Below, piece after piece: positions 1 to 12,030 of a stretch of DNA of 64,000 nt; position 1 is the stretch's first letter; each line of letters begins with the position of its first letter. A model generated the notes under the pieces. That model saw only the letters and a list, made by a program, of their open reading frames with translations, did no database searches and had not been told where the DNA came from. The position numbers and the translations under genes are program-made. Origin of the DNA: Monoplex corrugatus (Eukaryota; Mollusca; Gastropoda; Littorinimorpha; Ranellidae); NCBI GenBank assembly GCA_030674185.1, contig JAPXFY010000013.1, positions 51,318,067-51,382,066 on the forward strand, written 5' to 3'.

Positions 1-2020
1 CCCATTACTAACCTTAAAGAAAACTTAAGCCAGGGGTTCAATAACTAAACAACCATATGACTGTCATTTAATAGATATACAAACACAGCAAATGACAGTC
101 CTCTACTGACATGTCTGTACACGCTATTTTGCAGTCACAAATGGTATACACGTACATTAGTATATTATATACAAGTGTTTGCAACTGAAACCGATTCTCA
201 CCATTGATGTAAAAAAGAAACAAAACAAAACAAAAAATACTAAGCCAAAGATTTTATCCTTAGATTTCCTCACCCTCTCCAAAAGCTGCAAAATTCAACC
301 CTACAACTTCCTTAGCCTATCCTCGAGCTGCAAAAACTCAACCCTTTCACTCCCACGCTTCCTGCAAGTGAACAGGATGAAAGGGTTCAGTTCTCATCTA
401 CTATCATGGCTGACAATGCATGATGCTGGTGAAAAGGTCGAATGTCAAAGACTGAGAGAATAAAGAACCACGTGACTCTCGTTTAATCAGAAGTATAAAC
501 TCGGCAAGTAACATCTGTTCCCTACTACGTTGTCACAAACATTCAAGTCAAAGGCTTGCCACGAATTAAACGAGGTTAAAACAAAAAAAAAAACTGCTGG
601 GTATTTCGGAGAGTAAACAATCACGGTTTCACACATCAGTCATTTAGTACACACGCAAAACACGGCAAGAATGTGTCTTTTCCTGATCGCTAGTAACACC
701 ATCTAATGAGCAAGCACAGAGAAAAGTTTTTTTTACACAGTAAGAACGGAGGTGAGCAGGCGAACTAACGTCTACCTCATTATAAGCACATCACCCCTGA
801 CGACACTGAAACTGGACTGTACAGTAATTCAGTCAAGCTGACGATCCTGTCAAAGTGAGATGCTTCCGCCGCTGGTGATGGGCGAGGGGCAACCACGCGA
901 CAATTTCACAAGCCTGTATAAACTACGTGCCTATAAACGACACACAAAAACTGGGCAGGCTATATCCATCATCGATCTAGTGTCAATTCCGTATTTCCAA
1001 TAAATCAGATTGGAGGAAGCCAATTCCCCAAAGAGAAGTTTCATCGATTTCCTGTCACCTGTGTATATACATATACTCTAAACTGTTGTGAAGACTACCA
1101 CTATTATTATTATTATTATCAAGTTTCATTTATATCGCTTTCACTTATGAACAACCATAATTACAGAAGTTTTTGTTTCATTACATGATTTTCATCTCTA
1201 TCTCTGGTATAATCGACTGAATTTATGTCCCTTTCTTTTTAAACAAATGCACCGACACAAATCATCAACTCGTTTCATTCTTTGCATATTCTCTCTGTCT
1301 CCATAGTCACTTATGAGTCAGTTCAGTTGGCAATTTAAAGGAATTTTCAAAACCTATTTCTCATCCCCACCCCCCACCCCCCAGAAATCTCCCTTCTCTC
1401 TTCACGATTTGCAGTGATGACGGGACTTGTCATAAAAAAATCATTTCATGAAAGAAAAACGGCGCCAAAGTATCAGTCATAATCCACCTCACACACACAC
1501 ACACACTCATCCCGAGCCACCAGGGCTTAAAGATGAAGTGACGGGCGATGGTTGCACGGCAACAACAACCTGTGACGACAATGTGTGTCTCACGCCCCTC
1601 CACCTCTCTTCCCGTCCCCACGCAGGAATCCGTGACACGCCAAGGTCTGGGACGCGACTGAACGTCCACTACCAACCATTACCACTATCAATCTCCCTAT
1701 AAACCTCCATCCTCGACTCCTCACTCCCTTTCCCCTATCCCCACTTGGACCACTCCCCCTACCCTCTACAGAACAGATTCTCGCTGCCGATTAAAAAACA
1801 AATAAATAAACATACAAATTCATAACGCCGGAGATCTGTGAGAGTAAACAATCACCAATTAATAATGGCTGACTGCTGTCACCTCAAACTGAAACAAACA
1901 TTTCTGCTTTTATCCCCTCCCCCCCCCTCTCTCTCTCTCTCCCCTCCCTCCTCAGTCTTTTCTTTCTCATTTTATCACAACCTCCATTTACCTAGAAAGT
2001 GATTTTTTTCTACTGCAAGT
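1..2020. other. No recognised gene; left flank
   Basis: No exon, protein domain or RNA gene could be recognised on either strand. The stretch contains a short (AC)n run near 1493-1510, a TTATTATTATTATTA tract near 1104 followed by TTTATATCG, which resembles a reversed LINE 3' tail, C-rich tracts near 1368-1382 and 1918-1927, and a decayed palindromic repeat at 255-460 listed separately. Open frames around 1430-1700 show no family resemblance. It could be UTR or intron of a neighbouring gene that lies outside the window. Confidence 0.5.
255..460. repeat. Decayed copy of the nested palindromic TTAACCC repeat
   Basis: The segment contains AACCCTTTCACTCCC near 340 and, shortly after, GATGAAAGGGTTCAG, the same ends inverted. 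The right part has ATCATGGCTGACAATGCATG and GATGCTGGTG followed by GTCAAAGACTGA, which match the outer arm of the better-preserved copy at 43255-43494. The copy is degraded and its outer limits are approximate. Confidence 0.55.
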
Positions 2021-2024
2021 ACAC

Positions 2025-2225
2025 CTTCCATCTTCTCTGTCCTCAGCCACTCTGCAAATCCACCCAATATTTTCTCCCTGGGTCTATCTGGTGCTCTCTT
2101 TCCCTCCACCTTTCCTGTTGAGACCAGTTGCTTTAATTTCTCTTGCCTCATAAAACGTCCTATGATGAATGTTGCTTGTCTTTTCCTAATCTTCTTTATT
2201 AATGTTCTTCACTTCCCCCACAAGA
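2025..2225 (-). mobile_element. RTE-like LINE fragment, C-terminal reverse-transcriptase tail
   Basis: Read on the minus strand, about 2225 down to 2025 gives a translation with RKRQATFIIGRFMRQEKL, then GKRAPDRPREKILGGFAEWL, then RTEKMEGVLAV. This RKRQATF..H.MR.EKLE..V..GK..GKR.RGRQREK pattern is the C-terminal tail found in many RTE/BovB-group LINE polyproteins. The same segment occurs at 7690-7840 (plus) and 13803-13985 (minus). It is 5' truncated, has no RT catalytic box and is not a gene. Confidence 0.65.
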
Positions 2226-2289
2226 GTAGCAAGCATAATTATCTTCCATTAATTCAAATAACAGGTTTGGGGTTTTGTGTTTGTTAAAA

Positions 2290-2960
2290 CAGGATTCAGC
2301 GTACTTAGACAAGTCCATATGCACTCCAACCAAATCTCCAGTAATTACCTGGCCAACTTCTTGTGCCTGCACGCAACACTATGCGCTGGCAAGGTCTTGA
2401 AATAAGGAGGGGAATGGGACCTATGAAACACTGATATCACCTGAATCAGACGGCTGAAGCATTAACCCTTTGACTCCCATACCTTGTCCACCAGTATCCT
2501 GCAGTCAACCATGTAAGCAAACCAACAACTTTAATGTATGATTCTCTCACTTTAATCACCAGCTTCCTGCAGGAAGGTAGTGGAAAGGGAGAGGATCAAA
2601 GAGTTAAGTGTTTTTTTTACAGTTGGTGGATAGGGTGCAGGAGTCAAAGGGTTAAGACAGGCAGTGAACAAGCCAACTTTTATGTCACGGGATGGGATTG
2701 AACTCAAGACATGAGGTCTTGAATCCACAGATCTATGAAAACAGCAAACCAGCCAGCAATCTCACCTGTGGGCTGGCCTGCTCTTTTGATGGAGACTGAA
2801 CCAAATAATGGCTGGAAAAACACCTGTCAATCATTACATCACACAACAGCAGGCTTAGTGGTTTAACTACCTGACTTGGATGCCAGTCAAGGTTGCTCAG
2901 TCTTGAAAGCTAGACTACAGTAATGTTGGATAGACTGAGTGGCAGACACACTCCAAATAT
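2290..2960 (+). repeat. Dispersed tRNA-like repeat, interrupted by a palindromic element
   Basis: The left part (2290-2460: TATGCGCTGGCAAGGTCTTG, ATGGGACCTATGAAACACTG) matches 45700-45900 on the plus strand and about 8080-8150 on the minus strand. The right part (2685-2760: TTGAACTCAAGACATGAG, CCACAGATCTATGAAAACAG) matches the reverse complement of about 7960-8035. The reversed TTGAGTTCAATCCCA resembles a tRNA B-box, so it may be a SINE-like unit. The palindromic element at 2462-2655 lies between the two halves as if inserted. The family is unnamed here. Confidence 0.55.
2462..2655. repeat. Nested palindromic TTAACCC...GGGTTAA repeat, copy A
   Basis: It starts with TTAACCCTTTGACTCCCA and ends with GAGTCAAAGGGTTAA, near-perfect inverted ends. 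Inside are TTGTCCACCAGTATCCTGCA, the inner CACCAGCTTCCTGCAGGAAG hairpin centre, and GTTGGTGGATAGGGTGCAGG. The first and last four bases are TTAA, so a TTAA target duplication cannot be separated from the ends themselves. Confidence 0.8.
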
Positions 2961-5900
2961 ATTTCCTGTCCAGCTACAGTCCATCAGCTTCAACTTTTCT
3001 GACATCTTCTTACTTCTAGTTTAAGCAGAGGAGAAATCAAGGACAGATTTTTTTTTTTAAAAAGGTAAGGCTGTACAAACAAGTCTTTTTTTCTCATCAT
3101 ATAAAATTGTGAGCGCTGTCCTCAGTCAGGCCTGTACACAGAATATAGTCACAAATCCATGTTGGGACAAAATATAATTATGTTTATAAAAGGTGGTTAA
3201 AACAAGCCAATCACAATCAAGAAACAACAACAGCAGCAGCAACAGCAGCAACAATCCCCTAAAGTCACTGAACGTTGTCAAAGTATTGGGTGTAGCAGAT
3301 CTGCCCATTAAAATTTTGCCTGAGATCCTTCAGTAACAAACAAAATTTATAGAATTTATAGGCCTAGCTGAGAAACGCTTACTGACATACTGAGTGCACG
3401 ATGAGTCCAGATGAATTTGCAGAATAGTGTTACAAAAGACTAATTTGCAAGGTGAATGTTACATAAGACTGAATTAATTCAATATTACTGATGATTTGCA
3501 TGCTGAGACAATTACCACACATACGCATATCCAACTATAGGTTCAATTCTCCTTTCCAAGTAGGAAGAATGAACATGATTAGTCAACATTCTATCATTCA
3601 AAATCTATCTGTATTTATTTTACAGTGCTGTTACCTTTCACATGAATTGTACATAGCCCTCAGACAGACAGACAGACAATGACAGACAGACAACCACTGA
3701 CAGAAGGACGGACAGACAGAAAGAGACTGGGATAGAAACAGACACGTAATGAAGAGGAAGGGACAGACTGAGAAATAAACGAATTAGAGCGGGGTGGTGG
3801 TGGTCAGACTGACGGGGATGGAGGAAGGTTGAGAACTTTAAGTTGTTTTGCTGCCATCACATCCTTTACCGCTTCAGGACAAGCAGGCAGTCCAAGGACG
3901 GCATAAACTACAGGCTTTTCTCAAACGGTGATCTTATTTGGGGGGGATATCTGACCCATGTTGTAAGCAATCCCTCACCTAGATTCTAGAGCAGGTTTAT
4001 TGCACACATAAAGCACAATAGCCTCACTTGCGGCAAAGAACAGTCTGTGTGTGTGCGTGTGTACTGACAGAGAACATGGGGTAAACGGGTGGGTCAGACA
4101 TTTTACACAGGTGACTGAACTTATCACCTGGCCTTACCTCACTTCACACATGTAACTTGCTACAGTCGCGCCTTAGAATTAATATTTAATGTGTGGTTAT
4201 TGTCTTATTTGTGACACAAATACTCACATGTGTGTGTGTGTGTGTACGTGTGTGTGTGTACGTGTGTGTGTACGTGTGTGTGTGTGTGTGTGTGTGGATG
4301 GATGGATGGATGGATGGATGGACGGACGGACGGATGGATGGATGGATGGATGGATGGATGGATGGATGGATGGATGGATGGGTGGGTGGGTGGGTGCATG
4401 CTTGCGTGTGTGTGTTCAAAGGCTCCAATGATTTAATTCTGATTGCAATGAATATGAGTGCACCTACATCTCTGATCTTCATACCCTTATATGAAGAGAC
4501 ACAAAACATAACAATAACTGTATCTGCATGTACATGTTTTCTTCCCACTGATAGCAGCATATTTTATATGATTTCAACTACAGTCCACTGTTGTTCATTA
4601 TAAACTGCTGATACTAAATTCCCAACATACATAATGCAACGGTTTTGACCTCAACAAAACTGACAACTACACTGATGTTAGAACTGCCCGATGGTTAGAA
4701 CAGCTGGCACACTGGTCTGAGTTCCTAATTCACAATACGAAGAGTTTATTGTGAGGTATATCACTTCACATGATATATAGGCCTATCATGACTGCAAATA
4801 TAATTCTGGGTGAATTTTTTTCAGTTCATTTTGAAAACTAATGTAAATTTTTTGTGTGCCAAATCCTGAACCCAGAGCAATTGCTGGAGACCTACTGGCT
4901 GGAGATCAGATCTTCCAACACATGGAGATGTAAAAGGAAGGCTGTCACCTGACAGGTCTTGTGGGAGAGGGTTTAAGGTTGGGGGCATGTTATTGGCAGT
5001 TGGCCAGTCTAGAACAGGCTGACTCAGACTTAACTGTGTAAGCAGCCTGCAGCCATTGCCTCAATAGGACCTTGCATGACTTATGACTTTACAGGGTGAG
5101 TACATGTAATTTTCAGAAGCTGTTCTCTTGGTCCTCACTCTTAGGGCCCATCCTGAGAGGCCAACCTGACATCCCAGCAGACTGTCATCTAGTTCTTGTC
5201 TACTTCCTTGGCCTTCATGTGGCATTACAAAGGAGACTAATCCAAACAGAAGCACGAAATCACTTCTACATGATGAAAAAGAGTCCGTATCACAAGCACT
5301 CTATCTATTTCATTTATTTACAGTTAGCCTCCTGGAGGAGGAAGTGGAAAAACCACAGGCTTGGGCTCCACCTCAACAAAGCCAAGAATGACCTCCAAGT
5401 CCAAACACCTGGACTCTTGGTTGTGGATCTTAATTAAGATTCCTGAAAACCTCCACCAGCACACCAAAAAAGCAGCACACTGGTCTCCCATGTAGCCAGA
5501 GGTCACTTCCACTTCTCAATCACTTACATCTTCCTACTTGGAGTGGTTATGTATGAATGGCTGATATGATGTGTCTAATGTGCTGGCTAGTAACCGTGTG
5601 CTTGTCACCTCTACCTTTCAGCCCACACTGCTGGCCAGCACTGCTGCTTGCACCTCTTCGAAAGGACAGCAGATTGTGTAAGTTTCTGTCAGTACATAGT
5701 CTCTCCATCAGTACCTTCCCATGATGACACACAGTAACTGTGCACCTCACAGACTCAGACTTAACTCTCAAAGGACTCTAAGGAGGTCAGGCTCCCAGAC
5801 ACGAAGGCCCACTGGCTTCTGGACACCCCATGATGCCCATGAACCAGACTCACAGCTATGGGTAAATAGCACAAAAGCCTTGTGTTTGTCTTGGGGCAGA

Positions 5901-6229
5901 CCACGGCTAAGGGAGTAAACCCTGACAGAAAATCACCACTGCTTTGTGCTTATCTTGAGAGAGAGACCAAGGCTAAGGGAGTAAACCCCAACAGGAAATC
6001 CCCTCCCCCCCCCCCCCCCATGCCTTATGGGTAGTCATGCGAATGACAAGGCTAGCAGTAGCATAGAGTCCGTACAAAACTGATGAAAGGCAACAGGAAA
6101 TCACCATCCTATCCTCCCAAGTAAATCATGGGCAGACACAATAAAACAATCAAAATCAATGTAAATAGCGGCTCTACTGGAGCACCTTTGTCCCGTAGTG
6201 GAAATTGAGCAACTGACACCAGAGATCAT
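2961..6229. other. No recognised gene; simple repeats
   Basis: No exon or domain was recognised on either strand. Visible structure: a (CAGA)n-type tract near 3661-3722, the GT/GGAT microsatellite at 4229-4415, two diverged tandem copies of about 65 bp near 5870-6000 (both with GGCTAAGGGAGTAAACCC), and a C14 run at 6005-6019. The open frames at 5096-5437 and 5547-5771 have no recognisable motif. Confidence 0.5.
4229..4415. repeat. Compound microsatellite (GT)n then (GGAT)n
   Basis: (GT)n with TACGTG interruptions runs to about 4295. It is followed by about 25 tandem GGAT tetranucleotides, with a GGAC variant block near 4320-4335 and a GGGT block near 4380-4396. Long open frames through it on both strands are repeat artefacts. 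Confidence 0.95.
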
Positions 6230-7840
6230 CATCAAGTTACTGCATCAGATTCTAAAATATAAAAGCTGCAACATGAAATGTTAGGACAATACTCCACAAG
6301 ACAAAACCAGAAAATATCAAGACAGAGATGGAAAGATTGAATATCAGTATTTTAGGACTGAGAGAGGCGAGATGGAAGGAAGCATGCATGATAACATCAG
6401 GCAAGCATAAAATTGTACATTCTGGTGCGAACACAAATGACAGAAGGGTAGGCATTATGATGGACAATGACAAGTCAAAGCCTATCAAAGGATACTGGGC
6501 TACATCAGACATCATTTTACTAAGCAAACTGGAGGGCAAGCCATTCGATATCAACATCATCCAAGTATATGCACCAACATTTGCAAGTACTGGAGAAAGA
6601 AACTGACAACTTCTATTTAAAATTAGACAGGCAAGGCTCAATATAAATCACAGGACATTACAATAATAATGGGACATTTTAATGCTTAAGTGGGACAAGA
6701 AAAAGGAGACGATGTAGTTGGACCTCTTGGCCTTGGCACGCGAAATGAAAGAGGAGAATAACTTGTTGAGTGGGCATACTTATAAGTAAATGAACTGATA
6801 AAAGGAAACATTTGGTTTGAGCAACCTAACAGAAGAAAATGGACATGGATGAACCCAGGAAATAGCACAAGAAATCAAACTGATTACATCCGGATAAATA
6901 AGAGATGTAGAAATTCTGTAATGATAGCAAAACAGTGACCACAATCCTGTAATATGAAAATTCAGGCTAAAACTAGAGAAGAGAACAGACCAAAGACAAC
7001 AGCAAACTAAATCTTGGGCTCTTAAAGACAGATGATAAACCCATGCAAAATTTAGCATACATCATACTATATGTTCAAAACAAATTCAGTGCTTTCGAAG
7101 CTGTTGGGACAGTGAGGAACAACGGATAAATTTGAAAAACTCAATCAATGTTGCCTGTGAAGAAATCCCTGGAGTTGAAAGAGAAGCAAACAAGAACTCG
7201 ATGACAAAAGAAATTTTAGGTTTGATGGATGAACGAAGAAAAGGGAAAAGAGGAAACATACAAAAACATGGCCATTTCTAAGAACCAGAAAAAACATGAA
7301 AGAAGAATACGAACGCATATTTAATACAAGACAAGGCAGGCGCAAAGTTTCAGTCTTTTTCTCATAATTTTTGTATCTTGTGTTTGTTTGTATCCTGCGC
7401 TTCACAAAGGCCAGTTGGCCGAAAATTTGCTCCTGTCTTGTTTTGTTGTATTAAATACGCGTTCGTATTCTTCTTTATGTTTTTTCTGGTTCTTAGAAAT
7501 GGCCATGTTAAAACAGCATTCAAGAAGATGAAATCTTAGTATTCTTACCAACAAATGCCTGTCAATTAACGTCAGGAAGAGAGTTCCTCAATGTTACACA
7601 GAATTAATACACAGACTTGACTACTGCATGATGCAAAGCCTGGACAAAACAACAACAACAAAACACACACATAAAAACAAAAAATGAGACAGTCTCTTGA
7701 AAGAAGCAGACACAAAAAGAATTTTAACGAAGAAGAGTAGGAAAAGACAAGCACCATTTATCAGGCAAGAGAAATTTGTGCTCCTAGTCACAACAGGAAA
7801 GCTAGAGGGAAAAAGAGCAGCAGGGTCTGCTGGGGAACAG
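6230..7840 (+). mobile_element. RTE-like non-LTR retrotransposon remnant (endonuclease domain and C-terminal tail)
   Basis: The 5' part encodes an apurinic-type endonuclease. 6328-6606 reads MERLNISILGLREARWKEA and later IIQVYAPTF. After frameshifts, 6665-6960 gives remnants GHFNA..VGQEK, GPLGLGTRNERGE, NRRKWTWMNPGNSTRNQTDY and DHNPVI, the conserved endonuclease order GDFNA...RNERG...TW..PG...RNQ.DYI...SDH.PV. Then comes MTKEILGLMDERRK (about 7201-7240), shared with the minus-strand copy at 36850-37690. From about 7508 the frame fits the region after the RT domain (TAFKKMKS, LTNKCLS) and ends with KSRKRQAPFI (about 7735-7760) and [11 protein letters not shown]. The RT catalytic core is missing, and an inverted-repeat structure (7262-7510) occupies that position. 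Several frameshifts and stops show it is dead. RTE-group assignment is from family resemblance. Confidence 0.75.
7262..7510. repeat. Inverted-repeat foldback structure inside the LINE remnant
   Basis: The left arm (about 7270-7351: CATGGCCATTTCTAAGAACC, GAATACGAACGCATATTTAA) is repeated inverted at about 7425-7507 (TTAAATACGCGTTCGTATTC, GGTTCTTAGAAATGGCCATG) with roughly 90% identity by eye. The unpaired middle holds GGCCAGTTGGCC followed by GAAAATTTGC, a short hairpin plus an A-rich box also seen in the larger foldback at 41575-41960. The two are related but not identical insertions. Confidence 0.8.
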
Positions 7841-7929
7841 GTCACTGGCTGTAAGTGTAATAGTTTGATCAGCTTAGTTGCTAGAATGCCGCTAGAATGC
7901 CCGCTCATAACACAGCGGTTGTGGTTCAA

Positions 7930-8155
7930 CCCTTAGGTGGGCTATGATTCTACATTCAGACTGGCTGTTTCTTTTGACAGATCTGTAGACTCAGGATCTG
8001 ATGTCTTGAGTTTAGTCCTAGCCCACAACATTGAAAATTGGCCTACATTTTGGTGACGTCAGTTGAATATTCAAAAGGTCACCCCCCCCCCACCAACACA
8101 TTTCCTCTCTTCAGTTCAAGACCTTGCCAGTGCATAGGGTTTTGTGCAGATTCAG
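7930..8155 (-). repeat. Dispersed repeat, same family as 2290-2960
   Basis: The minus strand contains TATGCACTGGCAAGGTCTTG near 8140-8120 and CTACAGATCTGTC near 7990, matching the plus-strand copy at 2290-2760. An interrupted C-rich tract at about 8083-8095 lies inside. There is no coding potential. Confidence 0.5.
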
Positions 8156-10574
8156 TGTGGCAGATTTAGGCGGAGCGCAGATGGAAATTTCTGAGTGTGC
8201 TGAATCACTCCTGACCAAACTCCAACCCCCAAGTACAGTAGCAACAAGAGTCCATTCAGAAAATTCATCCTCTGTTCTGGTGGAGACCAGAATGTCCAGT
8301 GTCAACGGCAAGGAAAGTGGACAGTGGCTGCACAGAGCTTACACAGCCAAGACAGAGATTGCACTACACCATCACAGATGTGATCACCACAGACATGGGG
8401 GGGGGGGGGGGGAGGGGAGAATTGCCATAAGGGAAGTAACCCAATCTCCGGAGCACCCCAAAACAGGCCTGCATGAGTTATGATCCCTGTTCTCAAACTC
8501 TGCCAGCATCCTTCTTCAACTATAACAGTGTACTTCTCTCTATTCTTGAGATGGGGAGGCCTGTTGAGATGGCACAGGATTCTCCAAAGAGAAAAATGGG
8601 TCTATGACAGACAGGGAAGAAATCTTATATCCACGGACAAGAAAGTGCCAACCAAACATTTCTCACAAATAGCAACTACAGTTTGCATGTAGGTGATAAG
8701 GAAGATAGCAGCGGAAGCCATGGTAGTATCGCCTGGGGTAGGTACAGGGGTGGAGATGGGGGAGACCAGGAAAGAAGCAGAAAAAGGAGAAAATGGAGGG
8801 ATTAAAAATGCACTGATGAAGCAAGAATAGTTGCAACATTCTGGCAATAAATGCAGTTTTGAAAGAAATGGGTGTTGTGCTGTTAAAATGTTGCTTGAAT
8901 ACCTTATGGAAAGAGGCAATAATGAAAATACACAAATAATGGAACAGGCAGTATACTGAGTCTATCTGGATGGATGTTCAATTCAAGATTCATGCATACT
9001 TTTACATAAATAATCTATATCACAGTAAGAAATGTAATAAACTAGTATACTGCTTTACAGATCAGACCAGTGCAACCTACAGCCAACTGAGTTAGTTTGC
9101 TTTGCTTGTGCTATGATCACCATACATGTGGCACCTGTGACGTTAATATAATGCATACAGAATTTATTCCGAGCACGGAGACGTCATCTTGAGAAACTGA
9201 AACTAAAGCTTTTATATCATTTATCAATGTCATTTTGTTAAAAAGGATAAAATGCACATTAAACTATTCAAAAGAAAACTTAATCTGAAACATAAAGTAG
9301 AACTAAACAATTACAAGGATGAAATGGAATTTCATTACAAAACAACAGACAAATACTGAAATAGGTCTGGACTAAGTGAGTCCAGTAAACCAGCCATACA
9401 TCTTGAAGACTATTTGGTATCAAATATGAATATATATACACATACTCATTGTCTGTCGCACAGTGGATTTACATTTCTAAAGTCACCCTCTCTTGCATCC
9501 ACAGTGGCATGCATTTAAAAATAGCACTACACCCACACCACTGCCCTCTCTCTCTCTCTTTGCACACTATCAGTCATTAAAAATTCTGTAAAATATAGTA
9601 TCAACTATTAATATTACTCAGGAAAATGCAAAAAACAAATAAATCATTAAGAAATAAAAAGAATATCAACCATTCCTGCACTACATACTTATGCTATAAT
9701 TTGTATTTATCAATAATGTAAGCTTATAATGTTATATATAGACTTGATATGGCTTATGTTCTGAATATAAATCACTATCAATAGTATCATGTGACCTTTT
9801 CAATGTCAAAACTGGCATCAGCATCTATAGTAATAATTGCTTTATTGGCCAAGAACTGACATACATTTCAAGGGGGTGGGCTTATTCAATATGTGAGCAT
9901 TTCCAAAATGAAAATAATCAGTATATAATATAGTGTGTGGCATAATCATGTTATTACTGTAAGTTATACCATAAAACAAAATTACTATGTTTCCACTAAA
10001 CATTAGTCTGGTGGAATGAAAATAATCGAAATAGGAGCATATACACCACAAACTGTTATGGTTATGAGAAGGCATGAGTTAACTCCACTCTCTTTTTCAA
10101 ACATGTATAGTCTACAAGCATAAGTCAAGAACAGTTTGTTCATTGTCAGTTGATGTAATTACATCAATATTAAATTTTTACAAATATATACATTTTAATA
10201 GCTGTGCATCTCTTCTGCATTCTGCACATGTGACTGAAAGATAGAAAGACTCAAAGGTCACAGTATATATGCTGGCCATGTAGTAAAGTACTTTATTCAG
10301 CATACTGGCTTTTCTGTATATATACTATTACTAGCCAGCAATTTGAGAAAATCTGGCTTTCTGGCCAAAGTCCTCACCACAAAAGTTGAAGCAAGGGGGT
10401 TAATACAAGGCACATAATGACATAAGCCTACAACCTCATGAAACAGCTCTTGAATACTGGGGGAGAAGGGACCAGATCCCTAAAGGCAATAGCAAAAACA
10501 GCTGAAAAGAGTTCCAACTGGGTCTGGTCAAGGATGAACAAAAGTGTATCTCATAAAGTTTAAAATTCCCTTAT
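8156..10574. other. No recognised gene; AT-rich non-coding stretch
   Basis: Nothing coding was recognised. A long G tract lies at about 8398-8412 with GAGGGGAG after it. From 9000 to 10570 the sequence is AT-rich with scattered TATATA runs. A TTTATTGGCCAAGAACTGAC segment near 9840 resembles the start of a dispersed repeat but I could not pair it with another copy. Confidence 0.45.
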
Positions 10575-10850
10575 AGTTATACATTGCCCATGTCTGATAG
10601 CTAAATAGGTAAGACATCTGTTGCAAGGGTGACTTGGCCTTGGATGCACAGCTTCAAACCCATGTGTACGACAAAATTTCTAAAACATTATTTTTTAATG
10701 GTGACAGCAGGATTCATGCCCTAGGTGCGATCTGGACCCCTTAGCGCGTGAGCAAACAGGGGCCGAAACACTTGTTTGATAGGGGTGTCTCCTCTGAGGA
10801 CCTTCTGCTGTCTGGTTTTCCCTACAATTTCTTGCTTCTTATTCAAAGAT
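10575..10850 (+). mobile_element. tRNA-derived SINE (family S1)
   Basis: The head near 10595-10670 has an A-box-like GATAGCTAAATAGGTAAG and a B-box-like CAGCTTCAAACCC. The body at 10700-10840 contains GGGGCCGAAACACTTGT, CTGAGGACCTTCTGCTGTCT and TTCCCTACAATTTCTTGC. The same body follows a clearer tRNA-like head on the minus strand at 17340-17590 in the same order, so this is a repeated unit and not a chance tRNA resemblance. No perfect target duplication was found. Confidence 0.55.
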
Positions 10851-11021
10851 AGTATTAGGTCCCATTGGACAGGTCTGTCAGTGTCACAAAGCAAGTCCTT
10901 GCTAATCTACATACAAAATATAAGCATAAAACACATTAAATATGAAACCAATAACTTTATGAGTTGTGAAAATATACTGACATCTAGTGAGACCATTTAC
11001 ATTTCATGTACATGAATTTTA

Positions 11022-11094
11022 TTGTAATATATAATTGTATATAATATGCTCTCTATAATTTTCCATTGCTTTTATTCTTTCTCCCCATTTTTAG

Positions 11095-11149
<55 letters not shown>

Positions 11150-11240
11150 TGCGTGCGTGTCTGTTTCAGTGCTTAGATTTTATTTTATCAAGATTTTGCG
11201 CTATATAAAATATTGTAATTATTATTATTATTATTAATGA
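11022..11240 (+). mobile_element. Solo 3' end of the CR1/L2-like LINE, with internal (GT)n
   Basis: TAATATATAATTGTATA, then TATGCTCTCTATAATTTTCC and TTTATTCTTTCTCCCCATTT, precede a (GT)n/(GTGC)n tract (11097-11160), followed by TTATCAAGATTTTGCGC, TATATAAA and an (ATT)n tail. The same order occurs on the minus strand at 61405-61680, directly downstream of the LINE ORF at 61736-64000. This is therefore a severely 5'-truncated copy of that element, and the GT array is part of its 3' UTR. Confidence 0.85.
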
Positions 11241-11387
11241 TACAAAGATAAGGCAGACTGCAGCAGGTGTGCACCCTTTTCACCCTACCCTTACACACAC
11301 ACACACCATACACACACACACACAGAATGTACACACACATACATGTACACACACACACACAAACACACACACACATAACACATGTGT

Positions 11388-11420
<33 letters not shown>

Positions 11421-12030
11421 ACACACACAAATATACTATCTTTTTCACACAGTCAACACACACATGTACAACCACATCCACACACAGTCACACACACACA
11501 CACACACACACACACAACACATCACAACACACATATTAACCATCTTTTTCACACATTCAACAAACTGCCACCTAACCAATCAGCAAAATAAACAACACTC
11601 TTTTTCACACAATCAACAAACTGAAAACGAAACTGAAAAAGAAAGGTTAATGCAGCAGCCAACCTTCTAGTACTGATGATTACAGGTGCCATGTCGCATG
11701 GTTCGTCTGCAATGTCACAATGTGAGTTTGTATCAAATCAATGAATGAATCACTAAATCAATGAATCTCTCGAGTTCCTAAAAATTTGGTGACAACTTGA
11801 ACTTAGACCTCCCGTTGGCAATTAGCTGATACGTCAACGAGTAGACACAAAAACAAAACTTTGAAGCAGCACACAACTTGTGCTGTAGGCTAATATTTCA
11901 CCAAGTTTTGGGTTGTCGTTTCGTGTCAACATCTGAACATGTTTCCGTCTGCTGTCAGTGAGAAACAGTACATACAAAGCAATCTACAAATAAACAACAA
12001 AATAGAACAGTAAAACCAACATACCCGTCA
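11241..12030. other. CA-rich low-complexity stretch, then unassigned sequence
   Basis: 11285-11540 is dominated by interrupted (CA)n blocks. Long frames through it (His/Thr-rich) are artefacts. From 11545 to 12030 there is single-copy-looking sequence with three CTTTTTCACACA-type short repeats near 11445, 11545 and 11600 and no recognised exon. Confidence 0.6.

Noticed and set aside
4186..4603. Open frames through the GT/GGAT microsatellite on both strands
   Set aside because: Simple-sequence translation (Cys/Val, Met-Asp-Gly-Trp, His-Pro-Ser-Ile); no biological signal.
10740..10765. Hammerhead ribozyme suggested by GGCCGAAACAC in the S1 SINE body
   Set aside because: No CTGATGA-type core or matching stems could be placed around the GAAAC in either copy.
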